DNA from: Neorhizobium sp. UBA3556
GTDB taxonomy: Bacteria > Pseudomonadota > Alphaproteobacteria > Rhizobiales > Rhizobiaceae
Length of the DNA: 64,000 bases
NCBI GenBank assembly: GCA_002376235.1
Contig: DFNX01000001.1
Location: 1-64,000 of the forward strand
Direction: 5' to 3'
Both the position numbers and the translations under genes were made by a program. Positions 1-11,421 of the stretch are shown here, one piece after another. The notes beneath the pieces were generated by a model. That model was given only the letters and a program-made list of their open reading frames with translations. It was not told where the DNA came from and made no database searches. Every line of letters starts with the position of its first letter. Position 1 is the first letter of the stretch.

Positions 1-197
1 TCAATTGTCAAATAACCGACACTCCCAAGCCAAAAAGCCCGAAAACGTCAAAAAACCAAGAGACCCAACCGGAGCCCGGTCCCAATCAGCAAACGCCAAT
101 CTGTCGTGGTTTCTTTAGAACGAAAGACATCGTCGCTAGCAGCGCCGCCGCCCTCGTCAGTGAGCGGGTTATAAATCCGACGACCCGAAAACGTCAA
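1..197 (-). promoter_or_regulatory. Putative rRNA operon promoter and leader (16S off left edge)
   Basis: On the minus strand a sigma-70-type promoter is visible: TTGACG at 197-192, an 18-base spacer, and TATAAC at 173-168. It is followed by a G+C-rich stretch (CCGCTCACTGACGAGGGCGG) and a region without ORFs that runs out of the window. From memory, this arrangement resembles the leader of rhizobial 16S-23S-5S operons. The motif TTGACGTTTTCGGG occurs twice, at about 197-184 and 52-39. AT-rich DNA upstream (about 200-270) could act as an UP element. The assignment to rrn is inference, because no rRNA sequence is inside the window. Confidence 0.5.
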
Positions 198-548
198 CAG
201 CCGATTTTCATAAATCTGCAAAAAACTTACATCTATATGATTTCATAGAATTTATTCGAGTTTTCCATGATTTTACCCCGTCTCACGCTCTAAGCTCCCC
301 CTATATAGAGGTGGAATTGGCGGGATAGTCGCCCATTGCCGCAAAACCGCCCTGACAAATTCACAATCCCATGGAATGGAGCAAATCGGCAGCGTAGATC
401 GGCATCAGCCAGCCTTTGGCTAAAGCCGGTCGGCCACCCGCTGATTTGACTCATTTCTAGGAAAAGGGCACATGTTTGGCCCAAGGTCCTGAAGGCAGCA
501 TAAACTGCCTGCGGCAATAACGAGTATATAGGGACTGGCTAAGTCGGC
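198..548. other. Noncoding gap upstream of the M23 peptidase
   Basis: About 350 bases without a credible gene. The left part (200-275) is AT-rich and lies upstream of the minus-strand leader promoter. The right part must hold the promoter of the peptidase gene, but no clear -35/-10 pair stands out. A short minus-strand ORF at 290-517 has no recognisable features and is not called. Confidence 0.5.
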
Positions 549-2489
549 ATGAACACGGCCCGCAACACGATCAGATCGCTTGGCAACGAACCGCCCATCC
601 TGGCCGATGGCCGTCGGGCGCCGGACAAGCGGGAGATCTCGGTCCGCTGGCTCTCGGGCACTTTCCTGACCGGCATCACCTCTTCTGTTCTTATGGGCGT
701 GGCGCTGTTTGCAGCGCTCGACGGCCGCCAGCAGCTGGCGATCCCGGCCGAGGCTTCGGCTTCAGTCCCCACCGACCACGATGACGATGATACGGTGCAG
801 CGCGGCAAGCGACTGCTTGGCGGCAAGATCGTCGCCATGCCGACGGATCGCAAGATCATGGAAGTCTCGACCGTGGTCCATGAGGGCAATCGCGAACTCG
901 TGCGCCGGCGTCCCTTCGCGCATGTGAAGATGAACCTTGCAGCCGATCACGTCGCACCGGAATCCTATCCGAAATTCGACCCTCTTGCGATCTTCGCTTC
1001 CGCCGAAGCTCCGTCCCAGCCCGGCAACCGCACCGGCCTGATTTATGGGTCGAACGTCGAATCCGAAGTCAGCCTGCAAACCCTTGCCTTCCCCACCAAG
1101 GGATCGACCTATGCCTATGCGGCGCCGATGACGCTCGAGGAAGTCGAGGAAAATGTCCGTTCTAACGGCTCTGTCCTGACATCCGGCGATGCCCAGCTTT
1201 CGGCGCTCTATTATGTAGACCCGCAGCGTTTCTCGACACCCGACGATATAGACCTGACATCCGGCCTTACTGCCCGTGTCGTAGAGGAGAACATGTCGGT
1301 GGCGGCACCCGAGCCGATCACCCCGCATACCCGCGAATATGCCGACGACATCATTCCCGTGCGTCGCGTCATGTCGATTGCGGAAGCCATGACCGAGGTC
1401 GGTTATCCGGAACCCAAGGCGAAGGAAATGTCCGGCTATCTCAAGGCCCGGCTGGGAGATGACAAGGTCGCGCCCGGCGATGTCATCCGCATCGGCGTGA
1501 TCCAGGAAGGCCAGATGGTCATGGTGGTGAGAGCCAGCCTTTATCAGCACGGCAAGCATCGTGCCACGGTCGGGCTGGATGACCACAGCCGCTTTGTCGA
1601 TGCCGACGAACCGGCCATGCTCGATGCCGTCGCCTCCGCATTCAGCGACCAGCCGCCTCAGATCATGACAGGCCGGGATCTGCCGAGAGCCTATGACGGC
1701 ATTTATCGCGCGGCCCTGTCCTATGGCATGAGCGCCGATATGACCGCGCTCCTCGTAAAACTGCTCGCCAGCAATGTTGATCTGCAGGCGCAGTTGCGCT
1801 CGACCGACAAGATCGAGGCCTTCTTCTCGGTTACCGACAGCAAGGGCAAGGCGGCCAAGGGTTCAGAACTTCTCTACGTCAATGCCCATTTCGGCGATAC
1901 GGACACCCGCTTCTACCGGTTCCAGAACGCCGACGAGGACAATTCGGTCGATTATTTCGATCAGGATGGCCGCAGCATCAGGCAGTTCCTGCTGAGAAGC
2001 CCCGTTCCGAACGCACGCCTGACCTCCGGCTTCGGCATGCGCAGCCACCCGATCCTCGGGCGTGCGCTGATGCATACCGGCACCGACTGGGCCGCACCGC
2101 GCGGAACCCCGATCATTGCAACCGGCAATGGCACCGTGGAAAAGGCGGGCTGGGATAGTGGCGGTTACGGCAACCAGACGCTGATCCGCCATGCCAACGG
2201 TTATGTCTCCTCCTATAATCACCAGAGCGCTATCGCCAAGGGCGTTGTCCCCGGCGCTAAGGTGACCCAGGGCCAGGTGATCGGCTATGTCGGCTCGACC
2301 GGCCAGTCGACCGGCGCGCATCTCCATTACGAACTGATCGTCAACGGCACCAAGGTCGATGCGATGAAGGTGCGCTTGCCCGGCGGAAAATCGCTGGAAG
2401 GAAAGGCGCTCGCCCGTTTCGAGGACGAGCGCAAGCGCATCGATACGCTGCTCAACACGCAGACGCCCGCCGAAGTGGCAAGCAAGTAG
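549..2489 (+). CDS. M23 family peptidoglycan metallopeptidase
   Basis: Predicted membrane-anchored zinc endopeptidase (646 aa) that cuts peptidoglycan cross-bridges in the periplasm. A single hydrophobic segment at about residues 38-58 would anchor it. The middle has no recognised domain except a LysM/OapA-like stretch around 290-330. The C-terminal third carries the peptidase M23 domain with SGFGMRSHPILG, the HTGTD motif (zinc His and Asp, around residue 508) and HLHYE (the HxH pair). All expected zinc ligands appear present. The start is ATG with only a weak ribosome site (GGGACT, 15 bases upstream), so an upstream start is possible. The gene stands alone and converges on clpB. The family call is firm; the exact substrate bond is not known. 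Confidence 0.88.
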   Translation: MNTARNTIRSLGNEPPILADGRRAPDKREISVRWLSGTFLTGITSSVLMGVALFAALDGRQQLAIPAEASASVPTDHDDDDTVQRGKRLLGGKIVAMPTDRKIMEVSTVVHEGNRELVRRRPFAHVKMNLAADHVAPESYPKFDPLAIFASAEAPSQPGNRTGLIYGSNVESEVSLQTLAFPTKGSTYAYAAPMTLEEVEENVRSNGSVLTSGDAQLSALYYVDPQRFSTPDDIDLTSGLTARVVEENMSVAAPEPITPHTREYADDIIPVRRVMSIAEAMTEVGYPEPKAKEMSGYLKARLGDDKVAPGDVIRIGVIQEGQMVMVVRASLYQHGKHRATVGLDDHSRFVDADEPAMLDAVASAFSDQPPQIMTGRDLPRAYDGIYRAALSYGMSADMTALLVKLLASNVDLQAQLRSTDKIEAFFSVTDSKGKAAKGSELLYVNAHFGDTDTRFYRFQNADEDNSVDYFDQDGRSIRQFLLRSPVPNARLTSGFGMRSHPILGRALMHTGTDWAAPRGTPIIATGNGTVEKAGWDSGGYGNQTLIRHANGYVSSYNHQSAIAKGVVPGAKVTQGQVIGYVGSTGQSTGAHLHYELIVNGTKVDAMKVRLPGGKSLEGKALARFEDERKRIDTLLNTQTPAEVASK

Positions 2490-2513
2490 CCGGCATTCGA
2501 TCTGAGGTACGAA

Positions 2514-2538
2514 AAATGGCGGCTCAAGGCCGCCATTT
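2514..2538. terminator. Bidirectional Rho-independent terminator
   Basis: A perfect 10-bp stem AAATGGCGGC / GCCGCCATTT around a 5-base loop. It is followed by CTTTTT on the plus strand and by TTTTT on the minus strand. It sits between the convergent M23 peptidase and clpB genes and can serve both. Confidence 0.85.
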
Positions 2539-2560
2539 CTTTTTCTCCGTCGAACTGGCT

Positions 2561-5161
<2,601 letters not shown>

Positions 5162-5284
5162 CTGATACCTCCAGAAATCGCCCTGCCCTTCAAAAGGCAC
5201 AGGCCGAATGTTGAGATCGAGCTCCCTCATAGAGGCAAGCCCTGCCGGCCCGATACTGTCTCGCATCCTCCGGCGTCAGCCAAG

Positions 5285-5313
5285 ATATGGGAGCCTTTTT
5301 TCCGGTTTTAAAG
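5285..5313 (-). promoter_or_regulatory. Sigma-32-like promoter of clpB
   Basis: Read on the minus strand, CTTTAAAA (5313-5306), 14 bases, then CCCATAT (5291-5285). This resembles the heat-shock consensus CTTGAAA-N(11-16)-CCCATNT, with one mismatch in the -35. It lies about 124 bases upstream of the clpB start. clpB is a well-known RpoH target, which supports the reading; it remains a sequence match only. Confidence 0.45.
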
Positions 5314-5376
5314 GAGCATGTTGAAGCTTTTAGCGCTTATCGAAACAGATCGGCTTTATCTTCCGCCTCGCCCTCC

Positions 5377-5418
5377 GATCAGCGAAACGTGAGCACATGA
5401 TCAGAAAAGCGTGAGTGC
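5377..5418. repeat. Two imperfect 20-bp direct repeats, 22-bp period
   Basis: GATCAGCGAAACGTGAGCAC (5377-5396) and GATCAGAAAAGCGTGAGTGC (5399-5418) match at 15 of 20 positions. The 22-bp period is two helical turns, which would place both copies on the same DNA face, as for tandem regulator sites. They lie between divergently oriented clpB and the small ORF at 5563. The binding factor is unknown. Confidence 0.4.
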
Positions 5419-5562
5419 CATTTTGTCGCACCACATTACTCCCTATCTGGGAAGATGGAGCCCGTTGGGGCCGGGCTTCACTTTGTAAACCACGGCAATT
5501 CCGACAAACAGCAACCTGCTTGCGGTCGGCATTCTGTAAGACGAAAAGATCGAGTAAATCCC

Positions 5563-5742
5563 ATGTCAGAAGACAAGAACTCCCAGCTTATCGGAATATT
5601 CAAGACCCTGATCATGGATCACGGCATGCCGCAGGCAATCGCGGACATTACCGATCCCGATTTCCAGGCGCTCGCCGCAGCCCATGTCGACGAGTTCGAC
5701 GAAGCACGCGACGAATGCGAAAGCGCCAGCACGCTGTTTTGA
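5563..5742 (+). CDS. Hypothetical small protein (59 aa)
   Basis: A 59-residue acidic protein beginning MSEDKNSQLIGIFKTL and ending DECESASTLF. No family is recognised. The reading frame extends upstream to 5455, but the preceding residues look non-coding and the ATG at 5563 gives a compact, amphipathic and acidic product typical of real rhizobial small proteins. It has no signal peptide or membrane segment. It stands alone between the clpB promoter region and an ORF-poor stretch. Coding status is inferred from composition only. Confidence 0.5.
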   Translation: MSEDKNSQLIGIFKTLIMDHGMPQAIADITDPDFQALAAAHVDEFDEARDECESASTLF

Positions 5743-5866
5743 TCCCTACCCGGGCCGGCACCGATGTCCGGCCTGGGCCTTCGGCTTGAGGCGCCTCGCT
5801 GCACTTGCCATCGACGGCGACCACGCAAAACTTCGGCAATATGCCCGAAACTCCGATGCCCGAGTT

Positions 5867-5953
5867 TCAGATCGACGTCTCTTCCCTGAAATCCTGTTCT
5901 TCTTCGGCACTCATGGCCCGGTATATCGGCTTTCCATCTATAAAACGCATCAT
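5867..5953 (-). CDS. Possible small hypothetical or remnant (28 aa)
   Basis: Encodes MMRFIDGKPIYRAMSAEEEQ followed by DFREETSI. The pattern RxIDGKPIYRAMxxEEE looks like the start of a conserved protein that is cut short by a stop. The frame is open upstream to 6082, giving 71 aa, but that part has mixed composition. AGGA lies about 10 bases before the inner ATG. It could be a genuine short peptide, or the 5' remnant of a larger gene whose rest is lost. The surrounding 5743-6225 holds nothing else I can support. Confidence 0.25.
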   Translation of the reverse strand: MMRFIDGKPIYRAMSAEEEQDFREETSI

Positions 5954-6225
5954 CAGGCATCCTGCGGCATAGTCACCGGTGATCAGCCGGCGCTTGCGAA
6001 AGAAGACCGCAGGCTCCCAATCAGTCGTTTTGCTGGTTATAGAGATAGGCCAGACCAGAAAATACTTTATCGCAGGAAACATCTATTCAATCTCGAATGC
6101 AGTTTTCAGAGATAATCATCAAAAAATCGATTCGAATAGATGCGGCCGCCGAACATTATGCGGGAGCGGCAGCCAATCGTAATGAAGGCGGGTCTCCTGA
6201 TACCCGCCAGTAACAACGCCAAGCA

Positions 6226-6567
6226 TCAGATATAGAGGACGCGCTCGCCGAACTCCGTCGTCTCATCGAAATTGCCGGTACCGATACGGCTGCTCTCGCC
6301 CGAGAATTTTTCGGATGAACCGCTTGCGGCCTTGCTGCTCTCCGCTGAAGATGCCTCGGATGAACTGCCGGATTGTTGCGCTGCCTGCAGCTTCTGTTCC
6401 AGCGTGTCGATCTCGGTCTGGATCTCGGCTTTCTCCTCCTCGGTTTTGGCTGCCTCGAGTTCGGCCTCCTTGGCGGCTATCTGCTGCTCGATTGTGGCGG
6501 CGCTGCTGGAAGTCGAGGACGAAGACAGGATCGCCGTGCTCGTCGAACTGGATACTGAACTGATCAT
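6226..6567 (-). CDS. Hypothetical Ser-rich coiled-coil protein (113 aa)
   Basis: The protein has three visible parts: a Ser/Thr-rich N-terminus (SSVSSSTSTAILSSSS), a heptad-rich Glu/Lys/Ala segment at about 25-65 (IAAKEAELEAAKTEEEKAEI) expected to form a coiled coil, and a second Ser/Ala/Gly-rich tail ending in FGERVLYI. It resembles the FlxA-like group of small flagellum-associated coiled-coil proteins in layout, but I cannot assign a function. The start at 6567 (MISSVSSS) was chosen because CGGAG precedes it by 8-9 bases; a start at 6609 is also open. There are no flagellar genes nearby. It is monocistronic, upstream of the fbp terminator. Confidence 0.6.
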   Translation of the reverse strand: MISSVSSSTSTAILSSSSTSSSAATIEQQIAAKEAELEAAKTEEEKAEIQTEIDTLEQKLQAAQQSGSSSEASSAESSKAASGSSEKFSGESSRIGTGNFDETTEFGERVLYI

Positions 6568-6718
6568 GGATAATTCTCCGGATTGAACCGAGATAACTAT
6601 CCCAGCCATCCGTTAATTTTAGGTACCAATCAGTACCGATAATTATCAATGCGCAGGCGCTTGCCGATTTTTTCTTCGAATGCATGTCATCAGCTACGAC
6701 AAAGCGCTAAAAACATCA

Positions 6719-6747
6719 GGGCCGAAGCATCATCGACGCTTCGGCCC
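6719..6747 (-). terminator. Rho-independent terminator of fbp
   Basis: Stem GGGCCGAAGC / GCTTCGGCCC around a 9-base loop. On the minus strand it is followed by TGATGTTTTTAG. It lies about 30 bases past the fbp stop codon. Confidence 0.7.
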
Positions 6748-6776
6748 ATCCGGCTTCGAACTGAAAGGTTCCGCGG

Positions 6777-7739
6777 TTACTCCGCAGCCGCCTCAAGTAT
6801 CCGGGCGCTATAGGCGGCAGAAATCTTGTCGACTTCCGCCTTGGAACCAAAGATCACCGGCACGCGCTGATGCAGCGAAGTCGGCTCGATATCCAGGATT
6901 GCGGAGTTGCCGATAATCGCCGCACCTCCGGCAGCTTCCACCAGAAGCCCGATCGGGTTGGCTTCGTAAAGCAGGCGCAAACGGCCGCCCGAAGCCGGCT
7001 TGTTGCGATCGGCCGGATAAAGGAACACACCACCGCGGTTGAAGATGCGGTGCGTGTCGGCAACCATCGAACCGACCCAGCGCATGTTATGGCCGGTATC
7101 GATCGCTTCCTCGATATAGGAGGCAACGGCATCATCCCACGAAGCCCGGCGCGCCGCGTTGATGGCGAATTCCTTGGCTTCCGGCACGATTTTCGCATCG
7201 GCGCTGGTCATCAGATAAACGCCATCGGCATTCAGCGTGAACATCTGCACGCCCTTGCCCACCGTCAGCACCAGCGTCGTCTGCGGTCCATAGGCGGCGT
7301 AACCGGCGATCAGCTGGCCACGGCCGTTCTTCAGGATATCGCTGGAAGTAGACGCCTTGATCACCGAAAAGATGGTCCCGACCGTGACATTCACATCGAG
7401 ATTGGAAGAACCGTCAAGCGGATCGAAAATCACCGCATATTTGCCGTCGCTGTGGATGGCAACTTCGGTATCCAGTTCTTCCGAAACGGCGAAAGAAACA
7501 GCAGGAGACTTGCGGCAGGCTTCCAGCATGATCTCGTTGGACAGGATATCGAGGGGCTTCTGCGCCTCGCCCTGCACATTGGTGATTTCGGTAGCGCCGG
7601 TGAGGCCATCGAGCGACGATGTTCTGAGCTTATCCGAAATCTGCCGTGTTGCCTCGGCGATAGTGCGCAGAACGACGACGAGATCGTCGTCCAGCACCGT
7701 GCCGTTGCGGGTTTCAAGGTAGGTTTCGAATGTCGTCAT
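6777..7739 (-). CDS. fbp: Class I fructose-1,6-bisphosphatase
   Basis: Cytosolic Mg-dependent phosphatase converting fructose 1,6-bisphosphate to fructose 6-phosphate, the committed step of gluconeogenesis. At 320 aa it is typical of class I. Visible signatures are SEELDTE (metal-site Glu residues), the metal and phosphate loop FDPLDGSSNLDVNVTVGTIF at about residues 104-124, and GGRLRLLYEANPIGLLVEAAGG with substrate-binding residues near 255-275. It stands alone rather than in a Calvin-cycle cbb operon, so a gluconeogenic role is more likely. The ATG start gives the expected N-terminus. Confidence 0.95.
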   Translation of the reverse strand: MTTFETYLETRNGTVLDDDLVVVLRTIAEATRQISDKLRTSSLDGLTGATEITNVQGEAQKPLDILSNEIMLEACRKSPAVSFAVSEELDTEVAIHSDGKYAVIFDPLDGSSNLDVNVTVGTIFSVIKASTSSDILKNGRGQLIAGYAAYGPQTTLVLTVGKGVQMFTLNADGVYLMTSADAKIVPEAKEFAINAARRASWDDAVASYIEEAIDTGHNMRWVGSMVADTHRIFNRGGVFLYPADRNKPASGGRLRLLYEANPIGLLVEAAGGAAIIGNSAILDIEPTSLHQRVPVIFGSKAEVDKISAAYSARILEAAAE

Positions 7740-7986
7740 GAAATCGCTCCCTGGGCAATAACGGAGAAAATCGCGGCCTTCTGCCGCCTAAAAATCTATC
7801 TAGTGCGGAATTTTGCAACAACGCAACGAATTTCCGCAATGCGGTAAGGTATTATAATCGTTTGAAAAATTGGGGCCGAACAGAAGGTTTCGGGTCAGGC
7901 GCGCCATATCTGGCTAAAACCTGCCATTCAATCGTTTCGATGTGCCGTTTCGTCCCAAAAGGCCCGCTCTTCACCTAAAACAAAAA

Positions 7987-8010
7987 AAATCCGGCCATCG
8001 GGCCGGATTT
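7987..8010 (-). terminator. Terminator of the DUF4167 gene
   Basis: A perfect 10-bp stem AAATCCGGCC / GGCCGGATTT with a 4-base loop, followed on the minus strand by an unbroken T run. It lies 25-48 bases downstream of the DUF4167 stop codon. Confidence 0.85.
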
Positions 8011-8034
8011 TTCAGTTTAATGCGGTTTCGCGGC

Positions 8035-8889
8035 TTACTCGCCGGCAACATCCGCCATTTCGGGAGCTGCATCGTCACCTTCGGCAGCGTCTGCGCTCTT
8101 GCGCGGCTGGCGACGGGGACGCGTGCTTGCGGCCCGACGGCGACGCGGTGCCGCCTCGACCTGAGCTTCTTCCTCGACGGCGACTTCGGCTGGCGTGCCG
8201 TCGATCACCGGCTGCGGACCCGAACCGTCTTCGACGATCGGTGCCGAAATCTCGGCGGCTTCCTCTACCTGCGGTGCAACTGCAGCCTTGGCTTCGGCAG
8301 CCTTCGGCTCGGCGGAACGTTCGCCACGCTCAGCGCGCTCGCCACGTTCCGGGCGATCCTGGCGGCGATCACGACGCTCACTGCGGTCGCGGCGGTTTTC
8401 ACGCGGCTGCTGGTCCTGGCCACCATTGCCCTGTTGGACGTTCTGCTCGCGGCGCTGCTGCGGCTGCTGTTCCTCGATTGTCGGCTGCGGAGCGTAGCCC
8501 AGATCGTCGCCGTCGCCGCCGTCCATATCGTCCTGATCGATCGAATTGCCGTCACGATCCTGGAATTCGCCGCGCTCCTGATGCTGGAAGCGATCCTGCA
8601 TCTGGGCCTGCGCCGCTGCGATAATGCGATTGTAATGTTCTGCGTGCTGCAGATAGTTCTCTGCCATCACGCGGTCGCCCGAACTCTGGGCATCGCGGGC
8701 AAGAGCCGCATATTTTTCTGCAATATGCTGGGCAGTACCGCGGATTTTTATATCCGGTCCGGAACTGTCGTAAGACCGGCTGAGCGGGTTACCGCCCTTG
8801 CGCTGGAAATTGTTATTACCACCACCGCCGCCGCCGTTATTGTTACTACCACGCCCTCGACCACGCTTGTTCTGCTGTCCTGGCCTCAT
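8035..8889 (-). CDS. DUF4167 domain protein, probable RNA-binding, low complexity
   Basis: 284 aa. The N-terminus is Arg/Gly/Asn-rich (RPGQQNKRGRGRGSNNN) like an RGG box. The conserved DUF4167 core spans about residues 35-105 (IRGTAQHIAEKYAALARDAQ, then ENYLQHAEHYNRIIAAAQ). The rest is disordered: a central Gln/Arg/Asp-rich block and a Glu/Ala-rich block, ending in basic RRRRAASTRPRRQPRKS. The family is restricted to Alphaproteobacteria and its function is not established; RNA binding is inferred from composition. It lies downstream of prmC on the same strand with a 253-base gap and its own terminator, the usual order in rhizobia. Confidence 0.85.
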   Translation of the reverse strand: MRPGQQNKRGRGRGSNNNGGGGGGNNNFQRKGGNPLSRSYDSSGPDIKIRGTAQHIAEKYAALARDAQSSGDRVMAENYLQHAEHYNRIIAAAQAQMQDRFQHQERGEFQDRDGNSIDQDDMDGGDGDDLGYAPQPTIEEQQPQQRREQNVQQGNGGQDQQPRENRRDRSERRDRRQDRPERGERAERGERSAEPKAAEAKAAVAPQVEEAAEISAPIVEDGSGPQPVIDGTPAEVAVEEEAQVEAAPRRRRAASTRPRRQPRKSADAAEGDDAAPEMADVAGE

Positions 8890-9142
8890 TTATCGTTCAC
8901 CAACTCTCTTGTCTTCGCTGATAAGGGGCCACGCGGCTCGCCGGTCCAAAGCCGGTACAAGACTTCGCGTGTTACGCACAGGTCGACCAACGCGGCCTGC
9001 CGCTTTCAAAGTCAAATTACCTGATTCACGCATCAGGAGTGTTCAACCTCGTCGGCTCTTCGAAAAGAACACAATTAAGGATTGACCCGTAACCCGAACG
9101 AATCGCTGTTCATTCCCAGCTGCCCCGATGCGTGAGTGCAAA

Positions 9143-10051
9143 CTATCTCGCTTCCTTTGGGATTCCAAGCTTTTTCTTTTGCTTCGCAACATCAACCACA
9201 GACTTGGCAAATATCAATACGCGATCATTCTCGCCGTAGTCTTGCCGTGCCAGCAACAGCTTGAAACCCTCTGCTTCGAATAGCTCGGTTACCGCATGTT
9301 TCTGATCGAAACCGATCTCCAAAGCGATGCAACCATCAGCCGTGAGAAACTCCTCGGCCCGGCTTGCAATTTCGCGATAGGCGGTTAGTCCGTCAGCCCC
9401 GCCGTCCAATGCTGCCATGGGATCAAAGTCGCGGACTTCAGGATCCAGATCGGGAATGACATCACTCCGTATATAGGGCGGATTTGACACGATTATGTCG
9501 AAACACCCGCCAATCTTGTCAAACCAGTGGCTTTCTACCGCCTGGAACCGCTGATCTAGGCCCAGCCGCCGTGCATTTTCCGCCGCCGTCTTCAACGCAT
9601 CGACGGAAATGTCACTTCCGATCCCGGTGGCCGACGGCAGACCGTCCAGCACCGCCAGAATGATCGCGCCCGTGCCTGTACCGATATCGAGAATACGGAT
9701 GTCTCTGTCGCCGGCAAATTGCCCAGCATATTCGAGAACGCTATCCACCAGAACTTCTGTATCCGGTCTTGGTTCCAGGGTTTCCTTCGAAATCAGGAAA
9801 TCCAGCCCATGAAATTCTCGTTTACCTAATATGCGATGCACCGGCTCCCGTTTCAAGCGGCGGGCAACGGCATCTTCTATTTTTGCAACAGATGCAGCAT
9901 CAAGCTTGCGATCGCCACCGACAAACACTTCCGTCGAGGAAAGCTCCAGCAATCCGCCGATCAGGATCCGCGCCTCGATTGCCGCATCGGCATAACCGGC
10001 CGCTGAAAACCGGGCTCTCGCATCGGCAACGGCTTCGCCCAGAGTGGTCAT
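9143..10051 (-). CDS. prmC: Release factor N5-glutamine methyltransferase PrmC
   Basis: SAM-dependent enzyme that methylates the Gln of the GGQ motif in release factors RF1 and RF2. Visible features are an N-terminal helical domain that docks the release factor, the SAM motif ILDIGTGTGAIILAVL, and the NPPY catalytic motif in IIVSNPPYIRSD. The start at 10051 (MTTLGEAVAD) was preferred over an in-frame ATG at 10090 because the latter lies inside prfA and family proteins begin near here; AAAGGGA lies about 12 bases upstream. The gene follows prfA by 19 bases, so enzyme and substrate are co-transcribed. Confidence 0.94.
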   Translation of the reverse strand: MTTLGEAVADARARFSAAGYADAAIEARILIGGLLELSSTEVFVGGDRKLDAASVAKIEDAVARRLKREPVHRILGKREFHGLDFLISKETLEPRPDTEVLVDSVLEYAGQFAGDRDIRILDIGTGTGAIILAVLDGLPSATGIGSDISVDALKTAAENARRLGLDQRFQAVESHWFDKIGGCFDIIVSNPPYIRSDVIPDLDPEVRDFDPMAALDGGADGLTAYREIASRAEEFLTADGCIALEIGFDQKHAVTELFEAEGFKLLLARQDYGENDRVLIFAKSVVDVAKQKKKLGIPKEAR

Positions 10052-10070
10052 CGGCCCATGGTCCCTTTGG

Positions 10071-11153
10071 TCACCCTTGTTGCTCGCCAAGCGATGCCAG
10101 CTGCCCCGCCTGATAGTCGGCGATCAGCGCATCGACCACTTCGTCGATTTCACCCATCATCATCCGGTCGAGCTTGTAGAGCGTCAGATTGATGCGGTGG
10201 TCGGTGACACGACCCTGCGGAAAGTTATAGGTGCGGATACGCTCCGAACGGTCGCCGGAACCGACCTGACTCTTGCGGTCGGCAGACCGCTCGCTGTCGG
10301 CCTTCTGCCGCTCCATGTCATAAAGACGCGAGCGCAGGACCTGCATCGCCTTGGCGCGGTTCTGGTGCTGCGATTTTTCCGCACTGACCACGATGATGCC
10401 GGTCGGCAAGTGGGTAATACGTACCGCCGAGTCTGTCGTGTTGACGTGCTGGCCGCCGGCGCCCGATGCGCGCATCGTGTCGATGCGGATGTCTTCGGCA
10501 CGGATCTCGACGTCGATCTCTTCCGCCTCGGGCAGAACCGCGACCGTCGCCGCGGAGGTATGAATACGCCCTTGTGTTTCGGTATCCGGCACGCGCTGCA
10601 CCCGGTGCACGCCGCTTTCGAACTTCAGCTTCGAAAACACGCCGCGCCCGGTCACGGTCGCGATGATTTCGCGGTAGCCGCCCGCCTCGCCTTCGCTGGC
10701 CGAAAGCACTTCCACCTTCCAGCCATTCGCGCTCGCATAACGCTCGTACATGCGGAACAGATCGCCTGCGAAAAGTGCCGCCTCGTTGCCGCCGGTACCG
10801 GCACGGATTTCCAGGATCGCGCTCTTTTCGTCGGCCGCGTCCTTCGGCAGGAGCAGGATCTGCATGTCCTTTTCCAGCGCCTCGATCCGCTCTTCCGCCT
10901 CCGGAAGCTCCATCTCGGCCAGTTCCCGCATCTCGCGATCTGTGCCCTTGTCGGCAAGCATCGCCCTCAAGTCGGCGATCTCGGCGACTGTCTTTTCATA
11001 TTCACGGATTTTGGCGACCACGGGCTGCAGTTCGGAATATTCCGAAGCCAGCTTCACATAAACATCGGCAGCCGGACCTTCCGACATACGCGCCTCGATC
11101 TCGCCAAAACGGCGTTCCAGCTCGCGCATCTTTTCGACAGGAAGCTTAGCCAC
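10071..11153 (-). CDS. prfA: Peptide chain release factor 1
   Basis: Recognises UAA and UAG and triggers peptide release on the ribosome. At 360 aa it matches RF1. The stop-codon recognition region reads RVPDTETQGRIHTSAATVAV, with PDT at the RF1 PxT (usually PAT) position. The GGQ motif is in SGAGGQHVNTTDSA. The N-terminal helical domain is at about 1-105. It lies immediately upstream of prmC, whose product methylates the GGQ glutamine, and downstream of ptsP across a 268-base gap containing a dispersed repeat. Confidence 0.97.
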   Translation of the reverse strand: MAKLPVEKMRELERRFGEIEARMSEGPAADVYVKLASEYSELQPVVAKIREYEKTVAEIADLRAMLADKGTDREMRELAEMELPEAEERIEALEKDMQILLLPKDAADEKSAILEIRAGTGGNEAALFAGDLFRMYERYASANGWKVEVLSASEGEAGGYREIIATVTGRGVFSKLKFESGVHRVQRVPDTETQGRIHTSAATVAVLPEAEEIDVEIRAEDIRIDTMRASGAGGQHVNTTDSAVRITHLPTGIIVVSAEKSQHQNRAKAMQVLRSRLYDMERQKADSERSADRKSQVGSGDRSERIRTYNFPQGRVTDHRINLTLYKLDRMMMGEIDEVVDALIADYQAGQLASLGEQQG

Positions 11154-11229
11154 CTAGTTACTCCATCGTTTTGTTCTGCTTGCTAGAACATTGGGGAAGG
11201 AAGGGAAAGCCTTGTTTCTGGGCCCCTGT

Positions 11230-11406
11230 CCCCTCACTTGCAATTTCTGAAACTTAGCCTTTGGCTAAGATTTCGAAATTGCTTTCTCTCCCACAAGGGA
11301 GAGATGCCGGGAGGCTTGCTCGACGCCCTACCTCTCCCCCTGTGGGAGAGGACACAAAATCAAGATCTAGCTTCAGCTAAGTCTTAGATTTTGTTGGTGA
11401 GGGGGA
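11230..11406. repeat. Composite palindromic repeat, copy 1
   Basis: About 177 bases bounded by CCCCTCAC and GTGAGGGGG. It contains nested inverted arms: CTTAGCC-TTT-GGCTAAG with flanking AATTTC/GAAATT, and CTCTCCC/GGGAGAG pairs. A second copy in the opposite orientation lies at 25747-25927. The transcript could fold into a multi-hairpin. It sits between ptsP and prfA on their minus-strand path and covers most of the 268-base gap. Confidence 0.8.
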
Positions 11407-11421
11407 TACTCCGCACTCCCC

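Noticed and set aside
5684..6115. 143-codon plus-strand ORF after the 59-aa gene
   Set aside because: Overlaps the 59-aa gene, no ribosome site, and composition typical of a chance frame.
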